A stretch of 32,526 nt of DNA from Campylobacterales bacterium (GTDB taxonomy: Bacteria; Campylobacterota; Campylobacteria; Campylobacterales; Arcobacteraceae), in the NCBI GenBank assembly GCA_019752775.1, contig JAIELU010000185.1:1-32526 (forward strand), written 5' to 3'. Below the pieces are notes generated by a model. That model saw only the letters and a program-made list of their open reading frames with translations, did not search any database and was not told where the DNA came from. Within the stretch, counting starts at the first letter, position 1, and every line of letters starts with the position of its first letter. This document shows positions 7,921-16,593 of this stretch, one piece after another. The position numbers and the translations under genes are program-made.

Positions 7921-8574
7921 ATGGATAAAAATAAAATAATACTTTTTGATTTAGATGGAACACTAATAGACTCAACAGATGCAATAGTTTCGACATTTTA
8001 TCACTCTTTTAAAGAACTAAATTTTGATTTTAAAGGTGATGATGAAACTATTAAATCATTAATTGGTTACCCTCTTGATATTATGTACAAAGAATTAGGA
8101 GTTGAAGAATCAAAAATTTGGGATTTTGTTGATGCTTATAAAAATAGATATAAAATCATTTCAAAAAAACAAACTACACTTTTAAAAGATGCTTATGAAG
8201 CTATTTATGTAGCTTCTTTATTTGCAAGAGTTAGTGTTGTTACTACAAAAACAAGAATGTATACAATGCCTTTATTAGAGCATTTTAATATTGCTCAATT
8301 TTTTGAAATAATAACTGGAAGAGAAAATGTTCAAAATCCTAAACCACATCCTGAACCTATTTTAATTACACTTGAACAAATGAATTATGATAAAAATAAA
8401 CATACAGTTTGGATGATTGGAGATACAAAATTGGATTTAATTGCAGCAAATGAAGCAAATATAAATTCAATTGGTGTTTTATGTGGATATGGACAAGAAG
8501 AAGAGTTACTAAAATACACAAATATTATAAAACCTAATGCATTTAGTGCAATAAGTTACATTAAAAGCCTCTAG
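7921..8574 (+). CDS. HAD-superfamily phosphatase (phosphoglycolate phosphatase-like)
   Basis: 217 residues with the HAD motifs in order: motif I DLDGTLIDS near residue 10 (nucleophile and acid Asp), an alpha-helical cap (about 20-85), motif II VVTTK, the conserved Lys in NPKPHPEP, and motif IV MIGDTKLDLIAANEAN. This is the layout of the Gph/PpaX subfamily, which hydrolyses phosphoglycolate, pyrophosphate or other small phosphate esters; the substrate cannot be fixed from sequence. It follows the binding protein by 26 bases with its own AAGGA site, so the two are probably co-transcribed. Confidence 0.88.
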   Translation: MDKNKIILFDLDGTLIDSTDAIVSTFYHSFKELNFDFKGDDETIKSLIGYPLDIMYKELGVEESKIWDFVDAYKNRYKIISKKQTTLLKDAYEAIYVASLFARVSVVTTKTRMYTMPLLEHFNIAQFFEIITGRENVQNPKPHPEPILITLEQMNYDKNKHTVWMIGDTKLDLIAANEANINSIGVLCGYGQEEELLKYTNIIKPNAFSAISYIKSL

Positions 8575-8882
8575 AATCATTAATAATAGCTTAATATTAT
8601 TAATTAATTAATATTTAACATTTAAAAACAAGTTTTTAATTCTATAATATTTTTATATTCATATTAGTCTATAATAATAGAAAATATTACGATAAAATAG
8701 TACTTTCTTTAATATGAATAATTTATTTAATTAATTTTTATTTCAAAAAAAATGATTTATCTATAATATAATGATAGTTAAATCAATAAATAAAAGTTCA
8801 TTTAAGCTAAAATTATTTATAATACTAAAGACTAATTGAATTTTTTAAGTTAGATTTAATATTAATAATAAGGAGAGCCTCT
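8575..8882. other. 308-bp AT-rich intergenic region upstream of porCDAB
   Basis: No coding frame of note. A weak hairpin TTAAAAAC-AA-GTTTTTAA at 8622-8639 followed by T-rich sequence could end the HAD gene transcript. Several TATAAT-like boxes occur, of which the one at 8818-8823 is best placed for porC. An AAGGAG ribosome site is at 8870-8875. The rest is A/T runs with no repeat or RNA structure that I can support. Confidence 0.5.
8818..8823 (+). promoter_or_regulatory. Probable -10 box of porCDAB
   Basis: TATAAT, 59 bases before the porC ATG. A second TATAAT at 8762-8767 is an alternative. No clear -35 box. Confidence 0.4.
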
Positions 8883-9446
8883 ATGTTAGAAATTAGATGG
8901 CATAGCCGTGCAGGACAAGGTGCCGTTACAGGTGCAAAAGGTCTTGGTTCTGTTGTTGCTGAAACGGGTAAACAAGTTCAAGCTTTTGCTTTTTACGGTT
9001 CAGCTAAAAGAGGTGCGTCAATGACGGCTTATAATAGAATTGATGATAAACCAATTTTAAACCATGAAAAATATATGCAACCAGATTTTGTATTTATACT
9101 AGATCCAGGTCTAGCTATTACGGATAATATCACTGCAAATGGTAAAGATACAACAAAATATATAATAACTACACACTTACAAAAAAAAGAATTGATTTCT
9201 TTAGTTCCAACTTTACAAGGAATTGAAGATAGAGTATTCGTACTTGACTGTTTTCAAATTGCAAGAGATACTATAGGAAAAGCTATTCCAAATACTCCAA
9301 TGCTTGGTGCATTTATGAAAGTAAGCGGAATGTTTGAACTTGATTACTTCAAAGAGAAAATGAAAGGTGTACTAAAAAAGTTACCTCAAAATGTTATTGA
9401 CGCAAATATGATTGCAATCCAACGAGCTTACGATGAAGTTCATTAA
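8883..9446 (+). CDS. porC: Pyruvate:ferredoxin oxidoreductase, gamma subunit
   Basis: 187 residues, the gamma subunit of a four-subunit 2-oxoacid:acceptor oxidoreductase. The signature WHSRAGQGAVTGAKGLG near residue 5 and YGSAKRGASMTAYNRI belong to the PorC/KorC domain. The complex splits pyruvate to acetyl-CoA and CO2, passing electrons to ferredoxin or flavodoxin, and replaces pyruvate dehydrogenase in Campylobacterota. It has a strong AAGGAG site and heads a tight operon in the order gamma-delta-alpha-beta, as in Helicobacter pylori. Confidence 0.95.
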   Translation: MLEIRWHSRAGQGAVTGAKGLGSVVAETGKQVQAFAFYGSAKRGASMTAYNRIDDKPILNHEKYMQPDFVFILDPGLAITDNITANGKDTTKYIITTHLQKKELISLVPTLQGIEDRVFVLDCFQIARDTIGKAIPNTPMLGAFMKVSGMFELDYFKEKMKGVLKKLPQNVIDANMIAIQRAYDEVH

Positions 9447-9456
9447 AGGATAAAAA

Positions 9457-9870
9457 ATGAGTAAACCAATAAGTGAAATGGGATGGGATGAATTAGTACC
9501 TGGTGCTGCTTTATTCACATTTAACGGAGATATAAATTATAATATAGCAGATATTCAACCTGAAGATAGAATGTATTCAGAGACTAGTTCAAAAAGTATG
9601 AGTGTTGGAGACTGGAGAGTTATTAAACCAGTTTGGAATTCTGAAACATGTATTGACTGCCAAAATTGTTGGATATTCTGTCCAGATACATCTATTATTG
9701 CTAGAAATAAAGAGATGAAAGGTATTGATTACGAACACTGTAAAGGTTGTGGATTATGTGTAAGCGTTTGCCCTACAAATCCAAAATCACTTTTAATGTT
9801 TAATGAATACGAAACAGTTGAAGATGCACTTGGTAAATGGCCTGAGAAAAAGAAAAAAGGTGAAGAATAA
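9457..9870 (+). CDS. porD: Pyruvate:ferredoxin oxidoreductase, delta (ferredoxin-like) subunit
   Basis: 137 residues. Two [4Fe-4S] motifs are complete: C65, C68, C71, C75 (CIDCQNCWIFCP) and C95, C98, C101, C105 (CKGCGLCVSVCP). The N-terminal 60 residues match the longer campylobacterial form of this subunit rather than a bare ferredoxin. It carries electrons from the TPP site of the beta subunit to the outside acceptor. The stop overlaps the porA start in a TAATG arrangement, which suggests equal production of the subunits. Confidence 0.95.
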   Translation: MSKPISEMGWDELVPGAALFTFNGDINYNIADIQPEDRMYSETSSKSMSVGDWRVIKPVWNSETCIDCQNCWIFCPDTSIIARNKEMKGIDYEHCKGCGLCVSVCPTNPKSLLMFNEYETVEDALGKWPEKKKKGEE

Positions 9871-11105
9871 TGAATAAGAGAATTATGGAATTAAAAGGTG
9901 TAGAAGTTTGGGATGGAAACATGGCAAACTCTCAGGCTTTAAGACAAGCTGATGTTGATGTTGTTGCTGCTTATCCTATTACCCCATCAACTGCTACTGT
10001 TGAAAACTACGCAATGTTTCATGCAAATGGATATATTGATGGCGAAGTAATGATGACTGAATCTGAACACGCAGCAATGTCTGCATGTATTGGAGCAGGA
10101 GCGGCTGGTGGAAGAGTTGCAACAGCAACTTCTTCACAAGGTTTAGCACTTATGATTGAAACTTTATATCAAGCATCTGGAATGAGAATTCCTGTTGTTT
10201 TATGTTTAGTAAATAGAGCATTAGCTGCACCACTTAATGTAAATGGTGACCACTCAGATTTATATTTAACAAGGGATTCTGGTTGGATTTCAATTGATGC
10301 ATTTTCACCTCAAGAAGCTTATGATATGACTTTAATGTCATTTAAAATTTCTGAACATCCAGAAGTTAGACTTCCAGTTATTTCTAATCAAGATGGATTT
10401 ATGACTTCACATACAGCTCAAAATGTTACACCTTTAAAAGATGATGTTGCTTGTAAATTTGTAGGTGATTACTTACAAGTAAATGCTTTATTAAACTTTG
10501 ATAAACCTGTAACTCATGGTGTTCAAACTGAACAAGATTGGCATTTTGAACATAAAGCAAAACAACATGCTGCTTTAATGAGTTCTAAAAAAGTAATCTT
10601 AGAAACATTTGCACAATTTAAAGAATTAACAGGAAGAGAATATAAACTTGTTGAATCTTATAATTTAGAAAATGCTGATGTTGCAATTGTATGTTTAGGT
10701 TCAACTTTTGAAACTGCAATGCTAGCAATTGATCAATTAAAAGCTGAAGGAATTAATGCAGCTGTTGTAGCACCAAGAGTATTTAGACCTTTCCCACTTG
10801 AAGAAGTTGCCGTTGCATTACAAAATGTAAAAGCAATCGCTTGTATGGATAGATCAGCACCTGGTGGAACTGTTGGAACTCTATATAATGAAGTTTCAGG
10901 AGCATTAATCAATACAAAAGCTCGACCATTAGTTTCTAATTTAATTTATGGTTTAGGTGGAAGAGATATGACTGTTGCTGGTTTAAAAGATATATTTAGA
11001 ACTTTAGATAAAGAAGCAAAAGAAGGTAAGTTATCTGGAAAAATCCAAAGATTTATTGGAGTAAGAGGTCCAGAACTTAGCTTTTATGAAACGCAAGGAA
11101 TATAA
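9870..11105 (+). CDS. porA: Pyruvate:ferredoxin oxidoreductase, alpha subunit
   Basis: 411 residues. The pyrimidine-binding TPP domain starts with AYPITPSTATVE (about residue 35) and TESEHAAMSACIGAGAAGGR (about 65-84, with the conserved Glu). It continues through TSSQGLALM and NVNGDHSDLY to the transketolase C-terminal-like domain II (about 240-350, with GGTVGTL and LIYGLGGRD). Together with PorB it forms the active site for decarboxylation of pyruvate. Length is normal for the family. No anomalies. Confidence 0.96.
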   Translation: MNKRIMELKGVEVWDGNMANSQALRQADVDVVAAYPITPSTATVENYAMFHANGYIDGEVMMTESEHAAMSACIGAGAAGGRVATATSSQGLALMIETLYQASGMRIPVVLCLVNRALAAPLNVNGDHSDLYLTRDSGWISIDAFSPQEAYDMTLMSFKISEHPEVRLPVISNQDGFMTSHTAQNVTPLKDDVACKFVGDYLQVNALLNFDKPVTHGVQTEQDWHFEHKAKQHAALMSSKKVILETFAQFKELTGREYKLVESYNLENADVAIVCLGSTFETAMLAIDQLKAEGINAAVVAPRVFRPFPLEEVAVALQNVKAIACMDRSAPGGTVGTLYNEVSGALINTKARPLVSNLIYGLGGRDMTVAGLKDIFRTLDKEAKEGKLSGKIQRFIGVRGPELSFYETQGI

Positions 11106-11107
11106 AA

Positions 11108-12076
11108 ATGAGTACACTTGTTAATACACAAAAAGAGATTAAAAATTTAAAATCATTCTCAACAGCAGCTGAAAGATTTGAGGGTTCACACCTTTTATGT
11201 CCAGGTTGTGCGCACTCTATTATCGTTAGAGAAGTTTTAAATGCAACAAATGATAACTTGGTAGTATCTGCTTCAACTGGATGTTTAGAAGTTTGTACAG
11301 CTATTTATCCTCATACTTCATGGGATTGTTCTTGGATTCATATTGGATTTGAAAACTCATCAACTGCAATGGCAGGAGTTGAGACAATGAACAAAGCCTT
11401 AAGAAATAAAGGAAGAATTAGTGAAGATACTCCTCAACCAAAATTCGTAACATTTGGGGGAGATGGTTCTACTTATGATATTGGATTCCAATGGATTTCT
11501 GGATGTTTTGAAAGAGGTCATGACTTTATGTATGTTTGTTTAGACAATGAAGTTTACGCAAATACGGGAGGTCAAAGATCATCTTCAACTCCAATTGGTT
11601 CAAGTACAACAACAGCACCAGCTGGTTCTCACTCTTATGGTGAGAAAAGACAAAAGAAAGATATAGTTTCTATTATGGCAGCTCATGGTGCACCTTATGT
11701 TGCTCAAGTAGCACCTAATAAATGGAAAGATATGGTTAAAAAAATCCAAAGAGGTTTTGATACACACGGACCTGTATTTATAAATGCAATGAGTGCTTGT
11801 ACAACTGAGTGGAAATTTGCTCCAAATCAAACTATTGAAGTTTCTGATTTAGCAGTTGATTCTTTAGTTTTCCCATTATATGAAATTATTGAAGGAAGAG
11901 AATTAAACATCACTTATAGACCAAAAAATATTATTCCAGTAAGAGATTATTTAGGAGCTCAACCAAGATTTAAACACTTGTTTAAACCTGAATATGAATA
12001 TCTAATTGATGAATGGCAAAAAAGAATTGACGAAAGATGGGTATTCTTACAAAAAAGAGAAGAAATTAGAATGTAA
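11108..12076 (+). CDS. porB: Pyruvate:ferredoxin oxidoreductase, beta subunit
   Basis: 322 residues. The diphosphate-binding TPP motif is GGDGSTYDIGFQ (G118-D119-G120) with the metal ligand segment DNEVYANTGG (about 146-155). Cysteines C31 and C34 (CPGC), C59 and C232 are placed as the four ligands of the proximal [4Fe-4S] cluster of PorB. The presence of all four supports a working enzyme. It follows porA after two bases and closes the operon. Pyruvate is the likely substrate from the overall match with Helicobacter-type PorCDAB; a 2-oxoglutarate enzyme (Oor) usually has another gene order. Confidence 0.95.
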   Translation: MSTLVNTQKEIKNLKSFSTAAERFEGSHLLCPGCAHSIIVREVLNATNDNLVVSASTGCLEVCTAIYPHTSWDCSWIHIGFENSSTAMAGVETMNKALRNKGRISEDTPQPKFVTFGGDGSTYDIGFQWISGCFERGHDFMYVCLDNEVYANTGGQRSSSTPIGSSTTTAPAGSHSYGEKRQKKDIVSIMAAHGAPYVAQVAPNKWKDMVKKIQRGFDTHGPVFINAMSACTTEWKFAPNQTIEVSDLAVDSLVFPLYEIIEGRELNITYRPKNIIPVRDYLGAQPRFKHLFKPEYEYLIDEWQKRIDERWVFLQKREEIRM

Positions 12077-12083
12077 TTTCTTT

Positions 12084-12110
12084 TTGAAATGAGAGTTTTA
12101 TCAGTATAAT
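12084..12110 (+). promoter_or_regulatory. Probable promoter of the AbrB-family gene
   Basis: TTGAAA (12084-12089) and TATAAT (12105-12110) are spaced 15 bases apart, 27 bases upstream of the ATG, in the short gap after porB. Confidence 0.5.
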
Positions 12111-12137
12111 ACACCTTTAAAATTAAATGGGATAATT

Positions 12138-13175
12138 ATGATAAAACTTTCAAACCTATTAAAAATGTTATTAGCTATTTTAATAGGTGCTTTTGGTTCT
12201 ATTTTATTCATATTTTTACATCTTCCTCTTCCGTGGCTTTTAGGAGCTATTTTTACAACTTCCATTGCTATGCGATTTGAAAATCTTCCAATCCAAAATC
12301 CAAAAATATTTTCAGCACCTGCAAGAATTTTTATAGGTTTAATAATCGGAAGTGCTTTTACTCCACAAATTCTAGAGTTTTTGCATCTTTATTTATTTAG
12401 TATTTTATTAATCATCCCTTATTCTATTATTGTTACATTTGCAGGAATGTATTATTATGTAAAAGTTTTAAAATTTGATAGGAAAACTGCTTTTTTTAGT
12501 TCAACTCCTGGTGGAGTTGTAGAAATGGTAATCTTAGGAGAAGAGCAAAAAGCTGATACTTCAAAAATTACTCTCGTACAATCTTCAAGGCTTTTATTTG
12601 TAGTTTTAACTTTACCTTTTATTATTCAATATATTTTTCATTTAGATATAAGTGGTAACCAGTTGATTACAAAATCTATAAAAGATACAAATTTGTTAGA
12701 ATTTTTTTATTTGATTATTATTGGTATTTTTGGAGCATTATTAGCTAAAAAACTAAAAATCTCTGCTGCATTTTTGATTGGTCCAATGATTTTAAGTATT
12801 ATTGTTTATAGTAGTGGTTTTATTTATACTTTAATTCCTGATGAATTAATCAAATTTGTTCAAATTATTTTTGGAACAATTATAGGCTTTACTTTTAGAG
12901 GTGTTAAGTTAAAAATGATTATAAAAACACTTCTAGGAACTTTTGGGCATTTTATTATTATTGCTTTTATTTCTGCTTTTTTTGTTTTTATTGCTTATTA
13001 TTTTTTTGGTTTTCCAATAGTTTCTATTCTTTTGGCTTTTAGTCCAGGTGGTCAAACGGAGATGAATCTTATAGCTTTACTTGTAGGTGCAAATGTTCCA
13101 TATATTACAATTCATCACATCATGAGGCTTTTTTTAGTTATGAATTTAGCCCCAATTATTGCTAAAAGATTATAA
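12138..13175 (+). CDS. AbrB-family integral membrane protein (PF05145 type)
   Basis: 345 residues, almost entirely hydrophobic, with about ten membrane helices in two similar halves. The repeated signatures LPWLLGAIF and PARIFIGLIIGSAFTP in the first half and AAFLIGPMI and VQIIFGTIIGFTFRG in the second, plus FSSTPGGVVEMVIL and FSPGGQTEMNLIALLVGANVPYI, are those of the AbrB/'ammonia monooxygenase-like' family. The family name is historical; it is not the Bacillus DNA-binding AbrB, and its activity is unknown, possibly transport. It ends convergently with the mla-type operon, overlapping the lipoprotein gene by six bases. Confidence 0.8.
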   Translation: MIKLSNLLKMLLAILIGAFGSILFIFLHLPLPWLLGAIFTTSIAMRFENLPIQNPKIFSAPARIFIGLIIGSAFTPQILEFLHLYLFSILLIIPYSIIVTFAGMYYYVKVLKFDRKTAFFSSTPGGVVEMVILGEEQKADTSKITLVQSSRLLFVVLTLPFIIQYIFHLDISGNQLITKSIKDTNLLEFFYLIIIGIFGALLAKKLKISAAFLIGPMILSIIVYSSGFIYTLIPDELIKFVQIIFGTIIGFTFRGVKLKMIIKTLLGTFGHFIIIAFISAFFVFIAYYFFGFPIVSILLAFSPGGQTEMNLIALLVGANVPYITIHHIMRLFLVMNLAPIIAKRL

Positions 13176-13742
13176 TTTACTTATCTCTTTTAGTAATTCT
13201 TGAATTACCTCATCAAATGTTTTATTTAAACTATTTACAAACTCATAAGGTTTATTTTGGCTTACTAAAACTTTTCTATCATAAGTAAAAGTTTTTACAA
13301 GTTCTTTGTCTTTTAATAAATCAAATTTTACTTTTAAAATCACATAAGATTTATCTACATTGATTTCATGATAAATTTTTATTACATTTGTTTTTAAAAG
13401 ATAATCATATTTTATTTTTGCATCTTCTTGTAATACTAAAGAAAAAATATTACTACTTTGTAAAGTTTCCAATAAAGAGTTTTGAATCATATTACTTGGA
13501 ATATTTATCCATCTATTTTTTGCGTATTCTTCAAATGAATATGGTTTTGTACTATAGAAAATAGCTCTTGAATTAAAGCTTTTATTCACAAGTGGTTCTT
13601 CAATTAAAATTGATTTTCCAATATTTCTATAACTACTATTTTTTGGATTAAAATCTATAGAATAACTATTTATATCAACTTCTTGTTTTAGTGAACATCC
13701 TGATATTAAAACTACTATTAAAAGATAAAAAAGATTTTTCAT
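13170..13742 (-). CDS. ABC-type transport auxiliary lipoprotein of the MCE operon
   Basis: An in-frame ATG at 13760 lies inside mlaD, but CAGGAGAA sits directly before the ATG at 13742, which also gives a clean lipoprotein signal, so 13742 is the start (190 residues). The signal ends in the lipobox LISGC with the lipidated cysteine at residue 16. The rest matches the layout of the ABC-type transport auxiliary family (PqiC/LptE-like fold): ILIEEPLV, AIFYSTKPYSFEEYAKNRWINIPSNMI, then a beta-rich end. It is probably anchored in the outer membrane as partner of the MCE protein. It is the last gene of the operon, one base after mlaD. Confidence 0.75.
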   Translation of the reverse strand: MKNLFYLLIVVLISGCSLKQEVDINSYSIDFNPKNSSYRNIGKSILIEEPLVNKSFNSRAIFYSTKPYSFEEYAKNRWINIPSNMIQNSLLETLQSSNIFSLVLQEDAKIKYDYLLKTNVIKIYHEINVDKSYVILKVKFDLLKDKELVKTFTYDRKVLVSQNKPYEFVNSLNKTFDEVIQELLKEISKL

Positions 13743-13743
13743 A

Positions 13744-14646
13744 TTATTCTCCTGGTCCATTTTTTATATTTTTTTGTTTAAATAAAATATCACTTGGACT
13801 TTGATTTAGATTATCTATCAAAGTTTGAGTTTGTAAAAGTGTCGAATCTAGGTTATTTAAAACACTATTTAGTTTATCAAAACTCTCTTTTGACATATCA
13901 TTTATATCAAAACTTCCTTTTCTTATTTCAACTAAAATTTCATTTGTTAAGTCTTTAAAACTATTTGCTGATTTATCAATACTTTCAAAAGATTTATTTC
14001 CATTTTTTGTCAGAATTGAAATATTTTGTAGAAGTTCATCAATTTTCTTTTCATTACTTACAAGATATGTACTAAATTGTTCTACATTACTCATACTATT
14101 TTGAGTTTTACCCAAGATTTCTGAAATAGTTTTTATATTTTCATCGGCTAAAAGTTTTTTCATTTGCCCTAAAACTTGAGTTAATTGATTTGTTAAATCA
14201 GTTGTAGAATCAACTAAAGTTGATAAATCAGATTGTTTTGAACTTATTATTCTAAAGCCATTTTGGTCTGAATGTAAAAGTTTTGAATCATTACTTCCAC
14301 CTTTTAACTCAATATATTTAAGTCCTGTAATCCCTACATTTCCTAAAACTGCATAATTATCTTCTTTTATAGGAGTATCTTTTTTGATTACAATATCTAT
14401 TTGTATCTCTTCTGAATTAAGTGGATTTAGTTTTATTTCATTTACATTTCCAACTTCAAATCCTCTATATTTTATAGATGAGCCAATATTTAATCCTGAA
14501 ACTGATTCTGTAAAATAGATTGTGTATTCATCAAACTTTTTCTTTTCAAAACCAAATTTTCCCAACCAAAAAACTATAACCAAAAGTGAAATCACTAGTG
14601 CTATTACAAATAATCCTATTTTTAAAAAATTTATTTTAGTATCCAT
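13744..14646 (-). CDS. mlaD: MCE-domain protein (MlaD-like)
   Basis: 300 residues: one N-terminal membrane helix (about 8-27), an MCE domain (about 35-120, with FTESVSGLNIGSSIKYRGFEVGNV and GNVGITGLKYIELKGG), then a long polar, helical, Asn/Ser/Lys-rich C-terminal part (about 140-290) with a coiled-coil pattern. It forms the periplasmic lipid-binding ring of an Mla-type transporter. It is longer than E. coli MlaD (about 180 residues) because of the helical tail, which may extend towards the outer membrane. The start overlaps the mlaF stop as TAATG. Confidence 0.88.
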   Translation of the reverse strand: MDTKINFLKIGLFVIALVISLLVIVFWLGKFGFEKKKFDEYTIYFTESVSGLNIGSSIKYRGFEVGNVNEIKLNPLNSEEIQIDIVIKKDTPIKEDNYAVLGNVGITGLKYIELKGGSNDSKLLHSDQNGFRIISSKQSDLSTLVDSTTDLTNQLTQVLGQMKKLLADENIKTISEILGKTQNSMSNVEQFSTYLVSNEKKIDELLQNISILTKNGNKSFESIDKSANSFKDLTNEILVEIRKGSFDINDMSKESFDKLNSVLNNLDSTLLQTQTLIDNLNQSPSDILFKQKNIKNGPGE

Positions 14647-15389
14647 TATTTACCTTTATTTGTTAAGAAATCTCTTATAAATTCATCATTAGAATTTAAT
14701 GCTTCATTAATATTTCCATCAAAGATTATCTTTTGTTTTAGTATTATAAATCTATCTAAAACTGTTTTTATTGTTTCTAAATCATGGGTAATTATGATTA
14801 TTGTGATATTTAACATTTTTTTTAGATTAAGTAATAACTCATTTATTTTTTGAGTACTATAAGGATCAAGTCCACTTGTAGGTTCATCTAAAAATAAAAC
14901 TTTTGGTTGCATTGCAAGACTTCGTGCAAGGGCAACTCTTTTTTTCATTCCACCACTTAATTCAGATGGATACAATAATGCACAACTTTTTGGAAGTCCA
15001 ACAATTTCCAGATTTGTGTATGCAATTTTTTCTATTAAATCAGATGATAAATCTGTATATTCTTTTAACATTACACTTATATTTTCAATAACATTCAAAA
15101 AAGAGTACAAAGCTCCAAACTGAAATAAATAAGAAAACTGCTGTTTTAAATCTTGAATATCTTTTAGATTTATATTTGAAACATCTTTTCCTAAAAGTTC
15201 AATATTTCCCTTTTGGATTTTGTCCAACATAACTATTTGTTTTACCAATACACTTTTCCCAGAACCACTTCCACCTAATACTCCAAAAATCTCACCTTCA
15301 TTTACACTAAATGAAATATCTTTGTGTACTATGTTTTCACCAAAAGCTGTTGATAAATTATTTACTCTTATTATTTTAAGTGCTTCCAT
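14646..15389 (-). CDS. mlaF: ABC transporter ATPase of the MCE/Mla system
   Basis: 247 residues with Walker A GGSGSGKS (39-46), signature LSGGMKKR (about 143-150), Walker B VLFLDEPTSGLD and the switch His in ITHD. The signature form SGGMxKR is typical of MlaF/Ttg2A ATPases. It powers lipid transfer between MlaE in the inner membrane and the MCE protein. Both ends overlap neighbouring genes by one base (TAATG). Confidence 0.92.
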   Translation of the reverse strand: MEALKIIRVNNLSTAFGENIVHKDISFSVNEGEIFGVLGGSGSGKSVLVKQIVMLDKIQKGNIELLGKDVSNINLKDIQDLKQQFSYLFQFGALYSFLNVIENISVMLKEYTDLSSDLIEKIAYTNLEIVGLPKSCALLYPSELSGGMKKRVALARSLAMQPKVLFLDEPTSGLDPYSTQKINELLLNLKKMLNITIIIITHDLETIKTVLDRFIILKQKIIFDGNINEALNSNDEFIRDFLTNKGK

Positions 15390-16507
15390 TATATTCCAAT
15401 CTCAGTTAGAATCACTGAAAAAATCGCATTTAAAGCAATAACCACAAAGATAGCATTTACAACACTTATTGTTGTATATTTTCCTATACTTGTAGTATTG
15501 TTTTGTACTTGAAATCCTCTGTAACATCCAATAAGTGCAATAGCAACTCCAAAAAATATTGATTTAAAAACTCCAATTAAAAGATGTTTTAATGGAACTT
15601 CTTGTCCCATTCTGTTTATAAATTCAAAAAATGCAACATCTAAATCCGTATAAGCTATTACCATTCCACCGAATATTCCTACAATATCAGCAAAAAACAC
15701 CAATAAAGGTAAAGCAATAACCAAAGCAAAAATTCTTGGTAAAACCAAAAATATTGTTGGCTCAAAATCCATAGTTCTCATGGCATCAATTTCATCTGTT
15801 ATTTTCATAGCTCCAATTTCGGCAGTATATGAACTAGAACTTCGTCCTGCAATTACAATTGCTGTTACAAGTGGAGCAATTTCTCTAAACATCGTAATAC
15901 AAATCATCTCAACAATAAAAATATTTGCTCCAAACTTTTCAAGCTGAACTGCTCCTTGATATGCAATTACGACTCCCACCAGAAATGAAGTGATTCCCAC
16001 AATAAAAAGTGCATTTACAGCAGAAGTATCAATATATTTTAACATCGCTTTTAATCTCATTTTTTTAGGATTAAAAAGCGAATAAACAAAATAATAAAAA
16101 ACTTTTCCTACAAATTTTGTAAAATCAAGGCTTGAAAGGTAAGCTTCATATGCAGCTTTACCAATCTTTTCTATAATATTTTTTTTATCTTTTATTTCTA
16201 AACTATTATCTTGATAGTGTTTTTCATAAAATCTATAAAACTCTTCAAAAGAATCTAAATTTTTAAGTGTTAAGTTTTTTTCTTCAACTTTTTTAAAAAA
16301 TGAAATAAGATAAATAAGTGAAGCAGTATCACACTCTTTTAGATTTTGGAAATCTACAGTTAATTTAGTCTGTGAAGAAAAAGTTAGTTTTTCTAATTTT
16401 TTGATGTTTGAAGTAAGAATTTGTTTATTCCAAATATTTAATAATGTTAGTTCATAACTATCATCATTTATTTTTCTAAGTTCTAAATAATCGTTATAAT
16501 CTTCCAT
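15389..16507 (-). CDS. mlaE: STAS-MlaE fusion: permease of the MCE/Mla system
   Basis: 372 residues against about 260 for E. coli MlaE. The C-terminal part (about 125-372) is an MlaE permease with about five helices and the segments FLVGVVIAYQGAVQLEKFGA, MFREIAPLVTAIVIAGR and EIGAMKITDEIDAMRTM. The N-terminal 95 residues look like a STAS domain (FSSQTKLTVDFQNLKECDTASLIYLISF), the fold of MlaB, which in E. coli is a separate protein binding MlaF. The fusion probably supplies the MlaB role within the permease. AGAGG precedes the ATG. It heads the operon mlaE-mlaF-mlaD-lipoprotein. Confidence 0.88.
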   Translation of the reverse strand: MEDYNDYLELRKINDDSYELTLLNIWNKQILTSNIKKLEKLTFSSQTKLTVDFQNLKECDTASLIYLISFFKKVEEKNLTLKNLDSFEEFYRFYEKHYQDNSLEIKDKKNIIEKIGKAAYEAYLSSLDFTKFVGKVFYYFVYSLFNPKKMRLKAMLKYIDTSAVNALFIVGITSFLVGVVIAYQGAVQLEKFGANIFIVEMICITMFREIAPLVTAIVIAGRSSSSYTAEIGAMKITDEIDAMRTMDFEPTIFLVLPRIFALVIALPLLVFFADIVGIFGGMVIAYTDLDVAFFEFINRMGQEVPLKHLLIGVFKSIFFGVAIALIGCYRGFQVQNNTTSIGKYTTISVVNAIFVVIALNAIFSVILTEIGI

Positions 16508-16543
16508 AATAACCTCTTTGCTTTTGGCAAAAAATAATTTAAT

Positions 16544-16549
16544 ATAATA
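16544..16549 (-). promoter_or_regulatory. Probable -10 box of the mla-type operon
   Basis: TATTAT on the minus strand, 36 bases upstream of the mlaE ATG, in the 86-base gap after the HNH gene. No terminator is visible in this gap, so read-through from the HNH gene is also possible. Confidence 0.4.
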
Positions 16550-16593
16550 CCTAAACTTTGTACAAAAAGCCCTGTATTTCTTATGTGTTTGGG

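Noticed and set aside
7802..7996. Minus-strand frame across the end of the peptide-binding protein gene
   Set aside because: Low-complexity aromatic/Leu translation, antisense to two supported genes.
8575..8882. Riboswitch or small RNA upstream of porC
   Set aside because: Only simple A/T-rich stretches and a weak hairpin; no conserved core of a riboswitch that I know.
11600..11830. Minus-strand frame inside porB
   Set aside because: Antisense shadow of a conserved enzyme; Cys/Ser-rich composition without motif.
14903..15441. Plus-strand frames opposite mlaF and mlaE
   Set aside because: Antisense shadows of genes with complete ABC motifs.
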